Positions 24,803 through 36,532 are shown, counted from the first letter of the stretch. The stretch is 64,000 nucleotides of DNA from Pseudomonas sp. PICF141 (GCF_002286815.1 NZ_MUNM01000017.1:37558-101557), one strand, 5' to 3'. Notes: a model not told the origin generated them from the sequence alone. Numbers and translations are program-made.

Positions 24803-26305
24803 ATGAGCAACGCCCCGATCATCGGCCACTACATCCACGGTCAAGTGCAAGACAGCAGCAGCGAACGGTTCAGCAACGTCTTCAACCCGGCCACCGGCAG
24901 CGTTCAGGCACGCGTCGGGCTGGCCAGCCAGAAGACCGTCGACGAAGCGGTCGCCTCGGCTCTGAAAGCCTTTCCGGCCTGGTCCGAACAATCGTCCCTG
25001 CGCCGTTCGCGGGTAATGTTCAAGTTCAAGGAATTGCTCGACCAACATCACGATGAGCTGGCAGAAATAATCAGTCGCGAACACGGCAAAGTGTTCTCGG
25101 ATGCCAAGGGCGAAGTGACCCGTGGCATCGAAATTGTCGAATACGCCTGTGGCGCGCCGAACCTGCTGAAAACCGAGTTCAGCGACAACATCGGTGGCGG
25201 CATCGACAATTGGAACCTGCGCCAGCCGCTGGGCGTGTGTGCCGGCGTAACCCCGTTCAACTTCCCGGTGATGGTGCCGCTGTGGATGATCCCGCTGGCG
25301 CTGGTCACCGGTAACTGCTTCATCCTCAAACCGTCCGAACGTGACCCGTCGGCCAGTTTGCTGATGGCGAAATTATTGTCCGAAGCCGGGTTACCGGACG
25401 GTGTGTTCAATGTGGTTCAGGGTGACAAGACCGCAGTCGATGCCTTGCTGCAACACCCGGACATCGAGGCGATTTCCTTTGTCGGCTCGACGCCGATTGC
25501 CGAGTACATCCACCAGCAAGCGACCTCGCGCGGCAAACGCGTACAAGCGCTGGGCGGGGCGAAGAACCACATGATCGTCATGCCCGACGCGGATCTGGAC
25601 CAAGCGGCAGATGCATTGATCGGTGCCGCTTACGGCTCGGCCGGTGAGCGCTGCATGGCGATTTCGATTGCCGTGGCGGTGGGCGATGTCGGCGATCAAC
25701 TGATTGCCAAACTGCTGCCGCGTATCGATCAACTGAAAGTCGGCAATGGCTTGAAGGCTGACAGTGACATGGGGCCGTTGGTGACGGCCGAGCACAAGGC
25801 CAAAGTCGAAGGTTTCATCGACGAAGGCGTGGCCCAGGGCGCGCAGCTGATTGTCGATGGCCGCCACTTCAAGGTGCCGGGCGCCGAGAACGGCTTCTTC
25901 GTCGGCGCGACGCTGTTCGATAACGTCACGACCGAAATGAGCATCTACCAGCAAGAAATTTTCGGTCCGGTGCTGGGCATCGTGCGCGTGCCGGATTTCG
26001 CCAGCGCCGTGGCGCTGATCAACGCCCATGAGTTCGGCAATGGCGTGTCGTGTTTCACCAGCGATGGCGGCATCGCCCGCTCGTTCGCCCGCAGCATCAA
26101 GGTCGGCATGGTGGGCATCAATGTACCGATTCCAGTGCCCATGGCTTGGCACTCGTTCGGTGGCTGGAAGCGCTCGCTGTTCGGTGATCACCACGCCTAC
26201 GGTGAAGAAGGCATCCGCTTCTACAGCCGCTACAAAAGCGTGATGCAGCGCTGGCCCGACAGCATTGCCAAAGGCCCTGAATTCAGCATGCCGACAGCCA
26301 AATAA
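24803..26305 (+). CDS. iolA: Malonate/methylmalonate-semialdehyde dehydrogenase (CoA-acylating)
   Basis: A 500-residue aldehyde dehydrogenase. Diagnostic parts: [47 protein letters not shown] in place of the usual GGK stretch, [14 protein letters not shown] with the catalytic Cys, and [14 protein letters not shown]. MmsA/IolA enzymes turn malonate semialdehyde (inositol) or methylmalonate semialdehyde (valine) into acetyl- or propionyl-CoA. Its position in the iol operon points to the IolA role; a separate valine-linked mmsA may exist elsewhere. GGAG lies before the ATG, 43 bp after iolB. Confidence 0.92.
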   Translation: MSNAPIIGHYIHGQVQDSSSERFSNVFNPATGSVQARVGLASQKTVDEAVASALKAFPAWSEQSSLRRSRVMFKFKELLDQHHDELAEIISREHGKVFSDAKGEVTRGIEIVEYACGAPNLLKTEFSDNIGGGIDNWNLRQPLGVCAGVTPFNFPVMVPLWMIPLALVTGNCFILKPSERDPSASLLMAKLLSEAGLPDGVFNVVQGDKTAVDALLQHPDIEAISFVGSTPIAEYIHQQATSRGKRVQALGGAKNHMIVMPDADLDQAADALIGAAYGSAGERCMAISIAVAVGDVGDQLIAKLLPRIDQLKVGNGLKADSDMGPLVTAEHKAKVEGFIDEGVAQGAQLIVDGRHFKVPGAENGFFVGATLFDNVTTEMSIYQQEIFGPVLGIVRVPDFASAVALINAHEFGNGVSCFTSDGGIARSFARSIKVGMVGINVPIPVPMAWHSFGGWKRSLFGDHHAYGEEGIRFYSRYKSVMQRWPDSIAKGPEFSMPTAK

Positions 26306-26330
26306 CTCACCTGTGCGGAGAACAACAAAA

Positions 26331-27152
26331 ATGAGCAAACCCCTGCGTTTCGCCCTGAATCGTATGGTCGCCCCACGTTTGTCCCTGCCCGCGTTCATCG
26401 AGCTGGCGGTGGCCCTCAAGGCCGGCGCCATCGAGATTCGCAATGACCTCAAGGGCGTCGAGATCGAGGACGGCACCGCGCCCGAACATGTGCGTGAGCT
26501 ATGCGAGGCCAAAGGCATCACCGTGCTGTCGATCAATGCGCTGTATCCGTTCGATGTGTGGAATGACGAGCGCCGCGAACACGCGCTGAAACTTGCCGCT
26601 TATGCCCGTGATTGCGGTGCGCAGGGTTTGGTGATGTGCCCGTTGAACGAGCGCGCCGATCCACGAACCGAAGCGCAGCGTGCTGCCGGCCTGCGCACCG
26701 CGTTGAGTGAACTGGCGCCGATCCTGCGTGATCACGGCATCCTCGGTTTCATCGAGCCGCTGGGTTTCGAGGAGTGCTCGCTGCGGCGCAAACGCACCGC
26801 GGTCGACGCGATCAAGGCCATGGGTGGGCTGGATGTGTTCCGTCTGGTGCATGACACCTTTCACCATCACTTGGCCTGCGAACATGAGTTTTTCCCCGAA
26901 CTGACCGGGCTGGTGCACATCTCCGGCGTCGAAGAGGCCGAGGCACCGCTGGCGACCATCCGCGATGGCCACCGGGTGCTGGTGGGTAAGGGCGATATCC
27001 TCGGCAACGCGGCACAGATCGAGACCTTGCTCGCTACCGGCTATAGCGGCTACCTGTCGTTCGAACCGTTCGCCGACAGCGTCCATGGCCTGGCGGATAT
27101 CCAGACGGCGATCGGCGCGAGCATGGATCACCTGCAGAAATCCCAAGGTTAA
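26331..27152 (+). CDS. iolI: IolI-type TIM-barrel inosose isomerase
   Basis: A 273-residue xylose-isomerase-like TIM-barrel protein. Metal-ligand segments are ILGFIEPLGFEECSLRRK (Glu), FRLVHDTFHHHLACE (Asp/His) and GYLSFEPFAD (Glu). IolI interconverts 2-keto-myo-inositol and 1-keto-D-chiro-inositol, allowing use of other inositol isomers. The ATG at 26331 has GGAG 10 nt upstream; the longer frame starts inside iolA. Specific activity is inferred from family and position. Confidence 0.8.
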   Translation: MSKPLRFALNRMVAPRLSLPAFIELAVALKAGAIEIRNDLKGVEIEDGTAPEHVRELCEAKGITVLSINALYPFDVWNDERREHALKLAAYARDCGAQGLVMCPLNERADPRTEAQRAAGLRTALSELAPILRDHGILGFIEPLGFEECSLRRKRTAVDAIKAMGGLDVFRLVHDTFHHHLACEHEFFPELTGLVHISGVEEAEAPLATIRDGHRVLVGKGDILGNAAQIETLLATGYSGYLSFEPFADSVHGLADIQTAIGASMDHLQKSQG

Positions 27153-27162
27153 TGGAGGAACC

Positions 27163-27207
27163 CTGTGGGAGCGGGCAAGTCGGGTCGCCGCACCGCCGCT
27201 CCCACAG
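27163..27207. repeat. Inverted repeat CTGTGGGAGCGG...CCGCTCCCACAG
   Basis: Arms CTGTGGGAGCGG and CCGCTCCCACAG with a partly palindromic middle (CAAGTCGGGTCGCCGCAC) form a compact hairpin between iolI and iolD. It is a shorter relative of the GTGGGAGCGGG REP family. Confidence 0.75.
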
Positions 27208-27260
27208 TTGATCGCATTCCACAGCACACACCGGATTTAGCTTCAAAGGAAGGTGCAAGC

Positions 27261-29192
27261 ATGACCACAACAAGACTGACCATGGCCCAGGCCCTGGTGA
27301 AATTTCTCGATAACCAGTACATCGAGGTCGATGGCGTTCAAAGCAAATTCGTCGCCGGGATCTTTACCATTTTCGGCCACGGCAATGTGTTGGGTCTGGG
27401 GCAAGCCCTGGAACAGGACAGCGGCGACCTGATCGTGCATCAGGGCCGCAACGAGCAAGGCATGGCCCATGCCGCTATCGGTTTTGCCAAGCAACACTTG
27501 CGGCGCAAGATCTACGCCTGTTCTTCATCGGTGGGCCCGGGCGCGGCGAACATGCTGACCGCTGCCGCCACGGCCACTGCCAACCGCATCCCTTTGCTGC
27601 TGTTGCCCGGCGACGTCTACGCCTGCCGCCAACCGGACCCGGTACTGCAACAGATCGAGCAGTTCCACGATCTGAGCATCAGCACCAACGATGCGTTCAA
27701 GGCCGTGAGCAAATACTGGGACCGGATCAACCGTCCCGAGCAACTGATGACGGCAGCGATCCACGCCATGCGCGTGCTGACCGACCCTGCCGAAACCGGC
27801 GCGGTGACCCTGGCGTTGCCGCAAGACGTGCAGGCCGAGGCTTACGACTACCCGGATTACTTTCTGCAAAAGCGCGTGCACCGCATCGAGCGTCGTCCGG
27901 CGACTGAAGCGATGCTCGGTGATGCACTGGCGCTGTTCAAAGGCAAGCGCAAGCCGCTGATTATTTGCGGTGGCGGGGTTAGATATTCCGGTGCCAATGC
28001 GGCGTTGCAGGCGTTCGCCGAGCGCTTCGATATTCCCTTCGCCGAAACCCAGGCTGGTAAAAGCGCGCTGGTATCGAGTCATCCGCTGAACGTCGGCGGG
28101 ATCGGCGAAACCGGTTGCCTGGCGGCGAACCTGTTGGCCACGGATGCTGATTTGATCATTGGTGTCGGCACTCGCTACAGCGATTTCACCACCGCGTCGA
28201 AATCCTTGTTCAAACACCCGCAGGTGCAATTTCTCAATCTTAATATCAATCCCTGCGACGCCCTGAAACTCGACGGTGTGCAACTGCTGGCAGACGCCAG
28301 AAGCGGTTTGCAGGCACTGACCGATGCATTGGGCGATTACCGCTCAAGCTGGGGCGATCAACCCCGCCAGGCCAAGGCGCAACTGGATGAGGAAGTCGAT
28401 CGCATTTATCAGGTCGAATACCAGGCAAAAGATTTCGTGCCGGAAATCAACGATCACATGGACCCGGCGGTGTTGCGCGAATTCATCGAGCTGACCGGTT
28501 CCTGCCTGACCCAGAGTCGGGTGCTTGGCGTACTCAATCAAACCCTGGCCGATGACGCCGTGATCGTCGCCGCCGCCGGCAGTCTGCCCGGTGACTTGCA
28601 GCGCAGCTGGCGCAGCAAGGGCGTGAACACTTACCACGTCGAGTACGGTTATTCGTGCATGGGTTACGAGGTGAATGCCGCCTTGGGCGTGAAGCTCGCC
28701 GAGCCTGAGCGCGAGGTCTACGCGCTGGTGGGCGATGGCTCCTACATGATGCTGCACTCGGAACTGGCGACCTCGATCCAGGAGCGGCGCAAGATCAACG
28801 TGGTGCTGCTGGACAACATGACCTTCGGCTGCATCAACAACCTGCAAATGGAACACGGCATGGACAGCTTCGGCACCGAGTTCCGTTTTCGCAACCCGGA
28901 AACCGGCAAGCTCGATGGCGGTTTCGTGCCGGTGGATTTCGCCATGAGCGCGGCGGCTTACGGCTGCAAGACTTACACAGTGAACACCGTTGAAGAGTTG
29001 CACGCTGCATTGGCGGATGCGCGGTTGCAGACGGTGTCGACGCTGATCGATATCAAGGTTTTGCCCAAGACCATGATTCACAAATACCTGTCGTGGTGGC
29101 GGGTCGGCGTGGCGCAAGTCTCCATCAGCGCCCGCACCGATGCGGTGGCCAAGACCCTCAACGAACGACTGGCCAAAGCCCGTCAGTACTGA
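27261..29192 (+). CDS. iolD: 3D-(3,5/4)-trihydroxycyclohexane-1,2-dione acylhydrolase IolD
   Basis: A 643-residue thiamine-diphosphate enzyme. The N-terminal pyrimidine-binding domain has [18 protein letters not shown] and the catalytic-Glu region [17 protein letters not shown] central domain and a C-terminal ThDP domain follow, with the [11 protein letters not shown]...NNLQME motif (GDG-N2x). [14 protein letters not shown] is typical of IolD. It hydrolyses the six-membered ring diketone to 5-deoxy-D-glucuronate. The ATG at 27261 is chosen for AAGGAAGG upstream; the longer frame runs into the REP hairpin. Confidence 0.94.
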   Translation: MTTTRLTMAQALVKFLDNQYIEVDGVQSKFVAGIFTIFGHGNVLGLGQALEQDSGDLIVHQGRNEQGMAHAAIGFAKQHLRRKIYACSSSVGPGAANMLTAAATATANRIPLLLLPGDVYACRQPDPVLQQIEQFHDLSISTNDAFKAVSKYWDRINRPEQLMTAAIHAMRVLTDPAETGAVTLALPQDVQAEAYDYPDYFLQKRVHRIERRPATEAMLGDALALFKGKRKPLIICGGGVRYSGANAALQAFAERFDIPFAETQAGKSALVSSHPLNVGGIGETGCLAANLLATDADLIIGVGTRYSDFTTASKSLFKHPQVQFLNLNINPCDALKLDGVQLLADARSGLQALTDALGDYRSSWGDQPRQAKAQLDEEVDRIYQVEYQAKDFVPEINDHMDPAVLREFIELTGSCLTQSRVLGVLNQTLADDAVIVAAAGSLPGDLQRSWRSKGVNTYHVEYGYSCMGYEVNAALGVKLAEPEREVYALVGDGSYMMLHSELATSIQERRKINVVLLDNMTFGCINNLQMEHGMDSFGTEFRFRNPETGKLDGGFVPVDFAMSAAAYGCKTYTVNTVEELHAALADARLQTVSTLIDIKVLPKTMIHKYLSWWRVGVAQVSISARTDAVAKTLNERLAKARQY

Positions 29193-29201
29193 TTGCCCTG
29201 A

Positions 29202-30242
<1,041 letters not shown>

Positions 30243-30260
30243 CCCCAAATCCCCTGTAAC

Positions 30261-30342
30261 TGATCGTACCCATGCTCTGCGTGGGAATGCATCCCGTGAC
30301 GCTCCGCGTCACAAAACGGACACAGAGCGTGGGAACGATCAG
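30261..30342. repeat. Inverted repeat, GATCGTTCCCACGC family with nested hairpin
   Basis: TGATCGTACCCATGCTCTGC and the complement CAGAGCGTGGGAACGATCA flank a second hairpin (GTGACGCTCCGCGTCAC). The next member, at 31241, has the same layout. Confidence 0.8.
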
Positions 30343-30368
30343 CATAAGGTGATGGAGAACAAAAAAAC

Positions 30369-31229
30369 ATGCGCATCGCACTTGATCCCTACATGTACCG
30401 CAACCTGTCCTTGGGCAAGATGGTCGACAAGGTTGCCGAGCTTGGTTACGAACACATCGAGCTGTCGCCCCGGGAAGACTTCCTGCCCTTCTATAAAGCC
30501 CCACGGGTCGACAAGGCGCGGATCAAGGAATTTCGCAAAGCCTTGAGCGACACCGGGGTCAAACTCTCTTCCTTGTTACCGATGTACCACTGGGCGGCTG
30601 CCGATGAAGGCTTGCGTGTGGCCGCCGTGCGTAACTGGAAGCGCGCGATCCAGATTGCCGTGGAGATGGACTGCGAGCTGGTCAACACCGAGTTCACCGG
30701 TCAGTCGGATAACCCGTTGGTGTGCGAAAACCAGTTCATGCGCTCCATGGACGAGCTGATCCCCGAGTTCGAACGCGAAGGCATCAAGCTCGATATCCAG
30801 GCGCACCCTTACGATTTCTGTGAGCGCAACAATGAGTCCGTTGACATCATTCGCGGTCTGGACCGGGACTGGATCAACTACCTCTATGCCGCGCCCCACA
30901 CGTTTTTCTATGACGACGGTGTCGGTGATATCCCCTCGATGCTCAAATACGCCTGCTCAAAGCTGAGCCACCTGATCATCGCCGACACCTACAACCACAA
31001 GGCGTCCTCGGGCTTGCGCTACATCGTCAACCCGCCGGGCGTCACCGCCACCGTGCACCAGCATCTGGACATTGGCCAGGGCGAGGTCGACTGGGAAGCG
31101 TTTTTCGGCACGTTGCGCGAGATCAAGTTCGATGGCATCGCTACCGTCTCGGTATTCGCTTGGGAAGACCGGCCGGACGAGTCCAATCGCATGATGCTCG
31201 AACGCGTGACCCGCGAACTCTGTCGCTAA
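30369..31229 (+). CDS. IolH-like sugar phosphate isomerase/epimerase (TIM barrel)
   Basis: A 286-residue xylose-isomerase-like TIM barrel. The N-terminus [20 protein letters not shown] and [20 protein letters not shown], with [15 protein letters not shown], closely resemble IolH of Bacillus. Metal-ligand candidates are in [25 protein letters not shown] and [14 protein letters not shown]. IolH has no firmly established reaction and occurs in many iol operons. Flanked on both sides by nested inverted repeats. Confidence 0.82.
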   Translation: MRIALDPYMYRNLSLGKMVDKVAELGYEHIELSPREDFLPFYKAPRVDKARIKEFRKALSDTGVKLSSLLPMYHWAAADEGLRVAAVRNWKRAIQIAVEMDCELVNTEFTGQSDNPLVCENQFMRSMDELIPEFEREGIKLDIQAHPYDFCERNNESVDIIRGLDRDWINYLYAAPHTFFYDDGVGDIPSMLKYACSKLSHLIIADTYNHKASSGLRYIVNPPGVTATVHQHLDIGQGEVDWEAFFGTLREIKFDGIATVSVFAWEDRPDESNRMMLERVTRELCR

Positions 31230-31240
31230 CCCCCGTAACA

Positions 31241-31346
31241 GATCGTTCCCCCGCTCCGCGTGGGAATGCATCCCGTGACGCTCTGCGTCACAAAGCGAAC
31301 GCAGAGCGTCCATGGCGGCATTACCACGCAGAGCGTGGGAACGATC
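31241..31346. repeat. Nested inverted repeats, GATCGTTCCC family
   Basis: The outer arms are GATCGTTCCCCCGCTCCGCG and CGCAGAGCGTGGGAACGATC. Inside lie GTGACGCTCTGCGTCAC and a fragment CGCAGAGCGTCCATGG, apparently a partial internal duplication. It lies between the iolH-like and dehydrogenase genes. Confidence 0.8.
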
Positions 31347-31363
31347 ATAAGAAGGAGTTGATA

Positions 31364-32416
31364 ATGCGTATCGGACTTGTCGGTTACGGCCATGGCGGCC
31401 GGTTTTTCCATGCTCCGCTGATCAGCAGTTTGCCGGCGGCGACGTTCGTGGGGGTGGTTACCCGTTCTGCCGAGCGTCGGCAACGGCTGGCTGCGGAATA
31501 TCCTGGTGTGCCGGCCTTCGACAGCATCGGCCAACTGGTCGAAGCCGGGGTCGATGTGCTGGTGATCTCCACGCCGCTCAAAGGTCGCCCGGCGCTGGTA
31601 CTCGACGCCATCGAACACGAGGTGGCGGTGGTCAGCGACAAGCCGTTCGCGGCTGATGCGCAACAAGCACAAACCCTGATCACCATGGCCGAGCGCCAAG
31701 GCGTGCAGCTGAGCGTCTATCAGAACCGGCGCTGGGATTCGGATTTCCTCACCGTGCGCAAACTCATCGAGTCCGGGGCGCTGGGTCAGGTCACCCGTTT
31801 CGAGTCGCGGATCGAGCGCTATTCGCCGCAGTCGGTGAACAACGGCAGCGGTGGCGGTTTCCTGCGCGATCTGGGCAGCCATCTGGTGGATCAGGCGCTC
31901 CTGTTGTTCGGCCCCGTCACCAGGGTTTACGCCGAACTCGATTACCTGGAAAAAAGCCAGAGCTTCGACAACGGCTTCTTTATGTCCCTGGCCCATGCCA
32001 ACGGCGTGATCTCGCAGCTGGGCGGCAGTTGCCTGCAAAACACCCCCGGCCCGCGCTTTCGCGTGACCGGCACCCAGGGCTGCTACAGCGTCGACGGTCT
32101 GGACGGGCAGGAGGCATCAACCCTCGCCGGGCTTACGCCCCAATCCGAAGGCGAGCGCTGGGGCGTCGAGGAGCATCGGCGCTGGGGCTGGTTCGAACAG
32201 GGCGAGGTGCGTGAACGGGTGCCATCCGAGCGGGGTTGCTGGAATCAGTTCTATTTGCAGCTACAAACCGCGTTACAGAGCGGTGGCCCACTGCCGGTCG
32301 ACGCCCGTGATGCACTGGCGACCACCCGCGTGCTAGACGCTGCGCGGCTCAGCTTCGAGCGCCATCAAGTGGTGACATTGAGCCCGTTTCGCAGTCATGG
32401 AATAAAAACAGAATAA
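31364..32416 (+). CDS. Gfo/Idh/MocA oxidoreductase, probable second inositol dehydrogenase
   Basis: A 350-residue NAD(P)-dependent dehydrogenase. It has Rossmann motif IGLVGYGHGGRFFHAPLI, catalytic Lys in VVSDKPFAADA, RRWDSDFLTVRKL and the SHLVDQALLLFG helix with His/Asp. It resembles the YdgJ/IolW-type branch, which includes scyllo-inositol dehydrogenases. In this cluster it may feed scyllo- or another inositol isomer into the pathway; that role is inferred. AAGGAG lies 7 nt before the ATG. Last gene of the catabolic part. Confidence 0.82.
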   Translation: MRIGLVGYGHGGRFFHAPLISSLPAATFVGVVTRSAERRQRLAAEYPGVPAFDSIGQLVEAGVDVLVISTPLKGRPALVLDAIEHEVAVVSDKPFAADAQQAQTLITMAERQGVQLSVYQNRRWDSDFLTVRKLIESGALGQVTRFESRIERYSPQSVNNGSGGGFLRDLGSHLVDQALLLFGPVTRVYAELDYLEKSQSFDNGFFMSLAHANGVISQLGGSCLQNTPGPRFRVTGTQGCYSVDGLDGQEASTLAGLTPQSEGERWGVEEHRRWGWFEQGEVRERVPSERGCWNQFYLQLQTALQSGGPLPVDARDALATTRVLDAARLSFERHQVVTLSPFRSHGIKTE

Positions 32417-32785
32417 AATTCTAAAATGAGTTGATATAGAAATTATTTTCCAATAAAGTCATTTCCAGGTTGCCGACTATCAACGTCCGATCACGCTCAA
32501 GCAGGTCTTGAACGAGTGAAGGACGGACCCAAAAAACAAGAAACAGAAGCCAGGTACCGTCGATGAAAACCTTCACCTCTGCTGTGCATGTTTTATGTTC
32601 CGCGCTGCACCTCACTGGCGACCTGCCTCGCATTTCGTTTCATTCCTTTTCTCGCTTGCTTTGCGTCGAACGCAACGGCGCCCTGGTTTGCTGTATTCCG
32701 GGTGCACCGACTGTCCGCTTGCCCGTTCACTGAAATCGTCACGCCTCATCCATAAAACCAACAAGAATGTGGAGAAAGACTTTTC
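32417..32785. other. Intergenic region before the inositol importer
   Basis: 369 bp. The first 50 bp are AT-rich and contain AGAATAAAATTCT (32410-32422, overlapping the stop of the preceding gene) and a TTGGAAAA-type palindrome. The rest probably carries the ibpA promoter and a long leader. An ATG at 32563 opens a 57-residue frame with weak coding appearance; not called as a gene. Confidence 0.5.
32436..32453. promoter_or_regulatory. Candidate RpiR/IolR operator upstream of ibpA
   Basis: The minus strand reads TTGGAAAATAATTTCTAT, matching TTGGAAAAAATATTCCAT before iolC at 14 of 18 positions. Together the two sites suggest a single regulator for catabolism and uptake. Confidence 0.5.
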
Positions 32786-33712
32786 ATGAAGACCAAGATC
32801 CGTTTCGCCTCGCTGGCCTTGTCTCTGATGTTCGCCAGTGGTGCCGCACTCGCTGACATGAAGATCGGCGTCAGCATGTCGCAGTTCGATGACACCTGGC
32901 TGACCTACCTGCGCGAATCCATGGACACCAAAGCCAAGTCCTATCCCGATGGCGTCAAGCTGCAGTTCGAAGACGCGCGCAGCGACGTGGTCAAGCAACT
33001 GAGCCAGGTAGAAAGCTTCATCAGCCAGAATGTCGACGCCATTGTGGTCAACCCGGTGGATACCGCCGCCACCAAAAAAATCACTGAAGCAGCGGTCAAG
33101 GCCGGTATTCCGCTGGTGTACGTCAATCGTCGTCCCGATGACCTGAACCTGCCCAAAGGTGTGGTCACTGTCGCCTCCAACGATCTGGAGGCCGGCCAGA
33201 TGCAGATGCAGTACCTGGCCGACAAAATGGGCGGCAAGGGCAACATCGTGATTCTGCTCGGTGATTTGGCCAACAACTCCACCACCAACCGCACCAAGGG
33301 CGTAAAAGAGGTGCTGACCAGGTACCCGAACATCAAGATCGAGCAAGAGCAGTCCGGCATCTGGTTGCGGGACAAGGGCATGACCCTGGTCAACGACTGG
33401 CTGACGCAGGGCCGCCAATTCGACGCGGTGGTCTCTAACAATGACGAGATGGCGATTGGCGCGGCCATGGCCCTGCAACAGGCTGGCGTTGCCAAAGGCA
33501 GTGTGCTGATCGCCGGCGTCGACGGTACGCCCGACGGATTGAACGCGGTGAAGAAGGGCTCTCTGCTGGTCTCGGTGTTCCAGGACGCCAAGGGTCAGGC
33601 AGACGGTTCAATCGATACGGCGGTGAAAATGGCCAGGAACGAACCGGTCGAACCGGCCGTGTGGGTGCCGTATCGCCTGATCACGCTGCAGAACGTCGAC
33701 ACCTTCAAATAA
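32786..33712 (+). CDS. ibpA: Inositol ABC transporter substrate-binding protein
   Basis: A 308-residue periplasmic protein of the ribose/sugar-binding type I family. The signal peptide is FASLALSLMFASGAALA. Mature features: KIGVSMSQFDDTWLTYLRES, NVDAIVVNPVDTAA, IPLVYVNRRP, the hinge GDLANNSTTNRTKGVKEVL, and VVSNNDEMAIGAAMAL. It belongs with the ATPase and permease downstream and with the inositol genes upstream, so myo-inositol is the expected ligand. GGAG is 16 nt before the ATG. Confidence 0.88.
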   Translation: MKTKIRFASLALSLMFASGAALADMKIGVSMSQFDDTWLTYLRESMDTKAKSYPDGVKLQFEDARSDVVKQLSQVESFISQNVDAIVVNPVDTAATKKITEAAVKAGIPLVYVNRRPDDLNLPKGVVTVASNDLEAGQMQMQYLADKMGGKGNIVILLGDLANNSTTNRTKGVKEVLTRYPNIKIEQEQSGIWLRDKGMTLVNDWLTQGRQFDAVVSNNDEMAIGAAMALQQAGVAKGSVLIAGVDGTPDGLNAVKKGSLLVSVFQDAKGQADGSIDTAVKMARNEPVEPAVWVPYRLITLQNVDTFK

Positions 33713-33781
33713 TCCGTTCGTTCGATAACAACAATAAGCACGCCAGGTTGCAACGCGACCTTGCTGATGGAGTACCTGATC

Positions 33782-35347
33782 ATGTTCGCTTCAGCGACTG
33801 CTTCGAGCACCCCGTTAATGGGTGTCCCACCGACGACACCCTCTGTCGATGAGCCGTACCTGCTGGAAATCATCAACGTCAGCAAGGGTTTTCCCGGTGT
33901 GGTGGCCTTGTCCGACGTACAGCTTCGGGTGCGTCCCGGTTCCGTGCTGGCGCTGATGGGCGAGAACGGCGCCGGCAAATCCACCTTGATGAAAATCATT
34001 GCCGGCATCTACCAACCCGATGCCGGCGAGTTGCGCCTGCGGGGCAAACCGGTGGTTTTCGAAACACCGCTGGCGGCGCTCCAGGCCGGGATCGCCATGA
34101 TCCATCAGGAACTCAACCTGATGCCGCACATGAGCATTGCCGAGAACATCTGGATCGGCCGCGAACAGCTCAACGGCCTGCACATGATCGACCACCGCCA
34201 GATGCACCGTTGCACCGCCACATTGCTTGAACGCCTGCGGATCAATCTCGATCCCGAAGAGCTGGTCGGCAACCTGAGCATCGCCGAACGGCAGATGGTC
34301 GAGATCGCCAAGGCTGTGTCTTATGACTCCGACGTCCTGATCATGGACGAGCCGACCTCGGCCATCACCGATAAGGAAGTCGCGCATCTGTTCTCGATCA
34401 TTGCCGACCTCAAGCGCCAGGGCAAAGGCATTATCTATATCACCCACAAAATGAATGAAGTGTTCAGCATCGCCGATGAAGTGGCGGTGTTCCGTGACGG
34501 CGCTTACATCGGCTTGCAACGGGCCGACAGCATGGACGGCGACAGCCTGATTTCAATGATGGTGGGTCGCGAGCTGAGCCAGTTGTTCCCGGTGCGTGAG
34601 AAGCCGATCGGCGATTTGTTGCTGTCGGTACGCGACCTCAAGCTGGACGGCATTTTCGAGGGCGTCTCGTTCGACCTGCATGCTGGCGAGATCCTTGGCA
34701 TCGCCGGGTTGATGGGCTCGGGACGGACGAATGTAGCCGAAGCGATTTTCGGTATCACCCCAAGCGACGGTGGCGAAATCCGCCTCGACGGCGAAGTGGT
34801 GCGCATCAGCGATCCGCACATGGCGATCGAGAAAGGCTTCGCGCTGTTGACCGAAGATCGCAAACTCAGCGGCCTGTTCCCGTGCCTGTCGGTGCTGGAG
34901 AACATGGAGATGGCGGTGTTGCCTCATTACGTCGGCAACGGCTTCATCCAGCAGAAAGCCCTGCGGGCGTTGTGTGAAGACATGTGCAAGAAGCTGCGGG
35001 TGAAAACGCCGTCGCTGGAGCAATGCATCGACACGCTGTCCGGCGGCAATCAGCAGAAGGCCTTGCTGGCGCGCTGGCTGATGACCAACCCGCGCATCCT
35101 GATTCTCGACGAGCCGACCCGGGGCATCGATGTCGGTGCCAAGGCCGAGATCTACCGGCTTATCTCCTACCTCGCCAGCGAAGGCATGGCGGTGATCATG
35201 ATTTCCTCGGAACTGCCGGAAGTGCTCGGAATGAGCGATCGGGTCATGGTCATGCACGAGGGCGACCTGATGGGGACCCTCGACCGCAGCGAAGCGACCC
35301 AGGAACGGGTGATGCAACTGGCCTCGGGCATGTCCCAGTGTCATTAA
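33782..35347 (+). CDS. iatA: Sugar (inositol) ABC transporter ATP-binding protein, duplicated NBD
   Basis: A 521-residue ATPase with two nucleotide-binding domains, as in RbsA/MglA. NBD1 has Walker A GENGAGKS, signature [15 protein letters not shown] and Walker [14 protein letters not shown]2 has LMGSGRTN as a degenerate Walker A, signature [15 protein letters not shown] and [12 protein letters not shown]. The degenerate second P-loop is normal for this family. The ATG at 33782 has GGAG 9 nt upstream. Confidence 0.9.
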   Translation: MFASATASSTPLMGVPPTTPSVDEPYLLEIINVSKGFPGVVALSDVQLRVRPGSVLALMGENGAGKSTLMKIIAGIYQPDAGELRLRGKPVVFETPLAALQAGIAMIHQELNLMPHMSIAENIWIGREQLNGLHMIDHRQMHRCTATLLERLRINLDPEELVGNLSIAERQMVEIAKAVSYDSDVLIMDEPTSAITDKEVAHLFSIIADLKRQGKGIIYITHKMNEVFSIADEVAVFRDGAYIGLQRADSMDGDSLISMMVGRELSQLFPVREKPIGDLLLSVRDLKLDGIFEGVSFDLHAGEILGIAGLMGSGRTNVAEAIFGITPSDGGEIRLDGEVVRISDPHMAIEKGFALLTEDRKLSGLFPCLSVLENMEMAVLPHYVGNGFIQQKALRALCEDMCKKLRVKTPSLEQCIDTLSGGNQQKALLARWLMTNPRILILDEPTRGIDVGAKAEIYRLISYLASEGMAVIMISSELPEVLGMSDRVMVMHEGDLMGTLDRSEATQERVMQLASGMSQCH

Positions 35348-35384
35348 AGCAAGGGTGAACGCAGTTCAAGGGTGAAAGGGGATT

Positions 35385-35436
35385 GTGTGGCGAGGGAGCT
35401 TGCTCCCTCGCTACAAACAAACTCCCTCGCCACACG
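35385..35436. repeat. Inverted repeat TGTGGCGAGGGAG...CTCCCTCGCCACA
   Basis: Arms GTGTGGCGAGGGAG and CTCCCTCGCCACAC, with an inner GAGGGAGCTTGCTCCCTC hairpin, lie between the ATPase and permease genes. It is a REP family related to 52624-52756. Confidence 0.82.
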
Positions 35437-35461
35437 GATTTCATTTGAAGGGTGAGTGGTT

Positions 35462-36484
35462 ATGAACGCGATACTTGAAAACAAGCCTGCAATGGCACCG
35501 GTCAAGAGTCGCCGGCGCTTTCCGACCGAGTTGAGTATTTTCCTGGTGCTGATTGGCATCGGCCTGGTCTTCGAAATGTTCGGCTGGATCGTGCGGGACC
35601 AGAGCTTCCTGATGAACTCCCAGCGTCTGGTGCTGATGATCCTGCAAGTGTCGATCATCGGCCTGCTGGCGATCGGGGTGACCCAGGTCATCATCACCAC
35701 GGGTATCGACTTGTCTTCCGGTTCGGTGTTGGCGTTGTCGGCGATGATTGCCGCCAGCCTGGCCCAGACCTCGGACTTTGCCCGGGCGGTGTTTCCGTCC
35801 CTGACCGACTTGCCGGTGTGGATTCCAGTGATTGTCGGGCTCGGGGTGGGACTGCTGGCGGGGGCGATCAATGGCAGCATCATTGCGATCACCGGCATTC
35901 CACCGTTCATTGCCACCCTCGGCATGATGGTCTCGGCCCGCGGCCTGGCGCGCTACTACACCGAAGGTCAACCGGTGAGCATGCTCTCGGATTCCTACAC
36001 GGCCATCGGACACGGTGCGATGCCGGTGATCATCTTTCTGGTGGTGGCGGTGATTTTTCACATCGCCCTGCGCTACACCAAGTACGGTAAATACACCTAT
36101 GCCATCGGCGGCAACATGCAGGCGGCGCGCACCTCCGGGATCAACGTCAAGCGGCATCTGGTGATCGTCTACAGCATCGCCGGGTTGCTTGCAGGCCTGG
36201 CCGGTGTAGTGGCGTCGGCGCGGGCCGCGACCGGACAGGCCGGAATGGGCATGTCTTATGAACTGGACGCGATTGCCGCGGCGGTCATCGGCGGCACCAG
36301 CCTGGCCGGTGGCGTCGGGCGGATCACCGGCACCGTGATTGGCGCATTGATCCTTGGGGTCATGGCCAGCGGCTTTACCTTTGTCGGGGTTGATGCTTAT
36401 ATTCAAGACATCATCAAGGGGCTGATTATTGTGGTGGCGGTGGTCATCGACCAGTACCGCAACAAGCGCAAACTCAAGCGCTGA
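35462..36484 (+). CDS. iatP: Sugar (inositol) ABC transporter permease
   Basis: A 340-residue permease of the RbsC type with about eight to ten membrane segments (for example ELSIFLVLIGIGLVFEMFGW, LQVSIIGLLAIGVTQVII, IPVIVGLGVGLLAGAINGSI, GLLAGLAGVVASARAATGQ). Conserved GIDLSSGSVLAL, GIPPFIATLGMM and GTSLAGGVGRITGTVIGALI match the family. It forms the membrane channel with the duplicated ATPase. The ATG at 35462 is preferred, with GAAGGGTGAG upstream. A terminator follows. Confidence 0.9.
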   Translation: MNAILENKPAMAPVKSRRRFPTELSIFLVLIGIGLVFEMFGWIVRDQSFLMNSQRLVLMILQVSIIGLLAIGVTQVIITTGIDLSSGSVLALSAMIAASLAQTSDFARAVFPSLTDLPVWIPVIVGLGVGLLAGAINGSIIAITGIPPFIATLGMMVSARGLARYYTEGQPVSMLSDSYTAIGHGAMPVIIFLVVAVIFHIALRYTKYGKYTYAIGGNMQAARTSGINVKRHLVIVYSIAGLLAGLAGVVASARAATGQAGMGMSYELDAIAAAVIGGTSLAGGVGRITGTVIGALILGVMASGFTFVGVDAYIQDIIKGLIIVVAVVIDQYRNKRKLKR

Positions 36485-36505
36485 AGGCCGGACTAAACGT
36501 GAAAA

Positions 36506-36532
36506 TGCGCCACGCCTGACCCGCGTGGCGCA
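36506..36532 (+). terminator. Stem-loop at the end of the inositol cluster
   Basis: Perfect 10 bp stem TGCGCCACGC / GCGTGGCGCA with a 7 nt loop, 22 nt after the permease stop. The T-rich tail (GCCGTTTGTC) is weak, so termination may be partial. The rest of the 328 bp gap to 36812 shows no gene and carries the promoter of the next gene. Confidence 0.65.

Noticed and set aside
32563..32736. 57-residue frame with an ATG before ibpA
   Set aside because: Weak ribosome-binding site, Cys/His/Arg-rich with no pattern, and positioned as a leader; could be an untranslated region.
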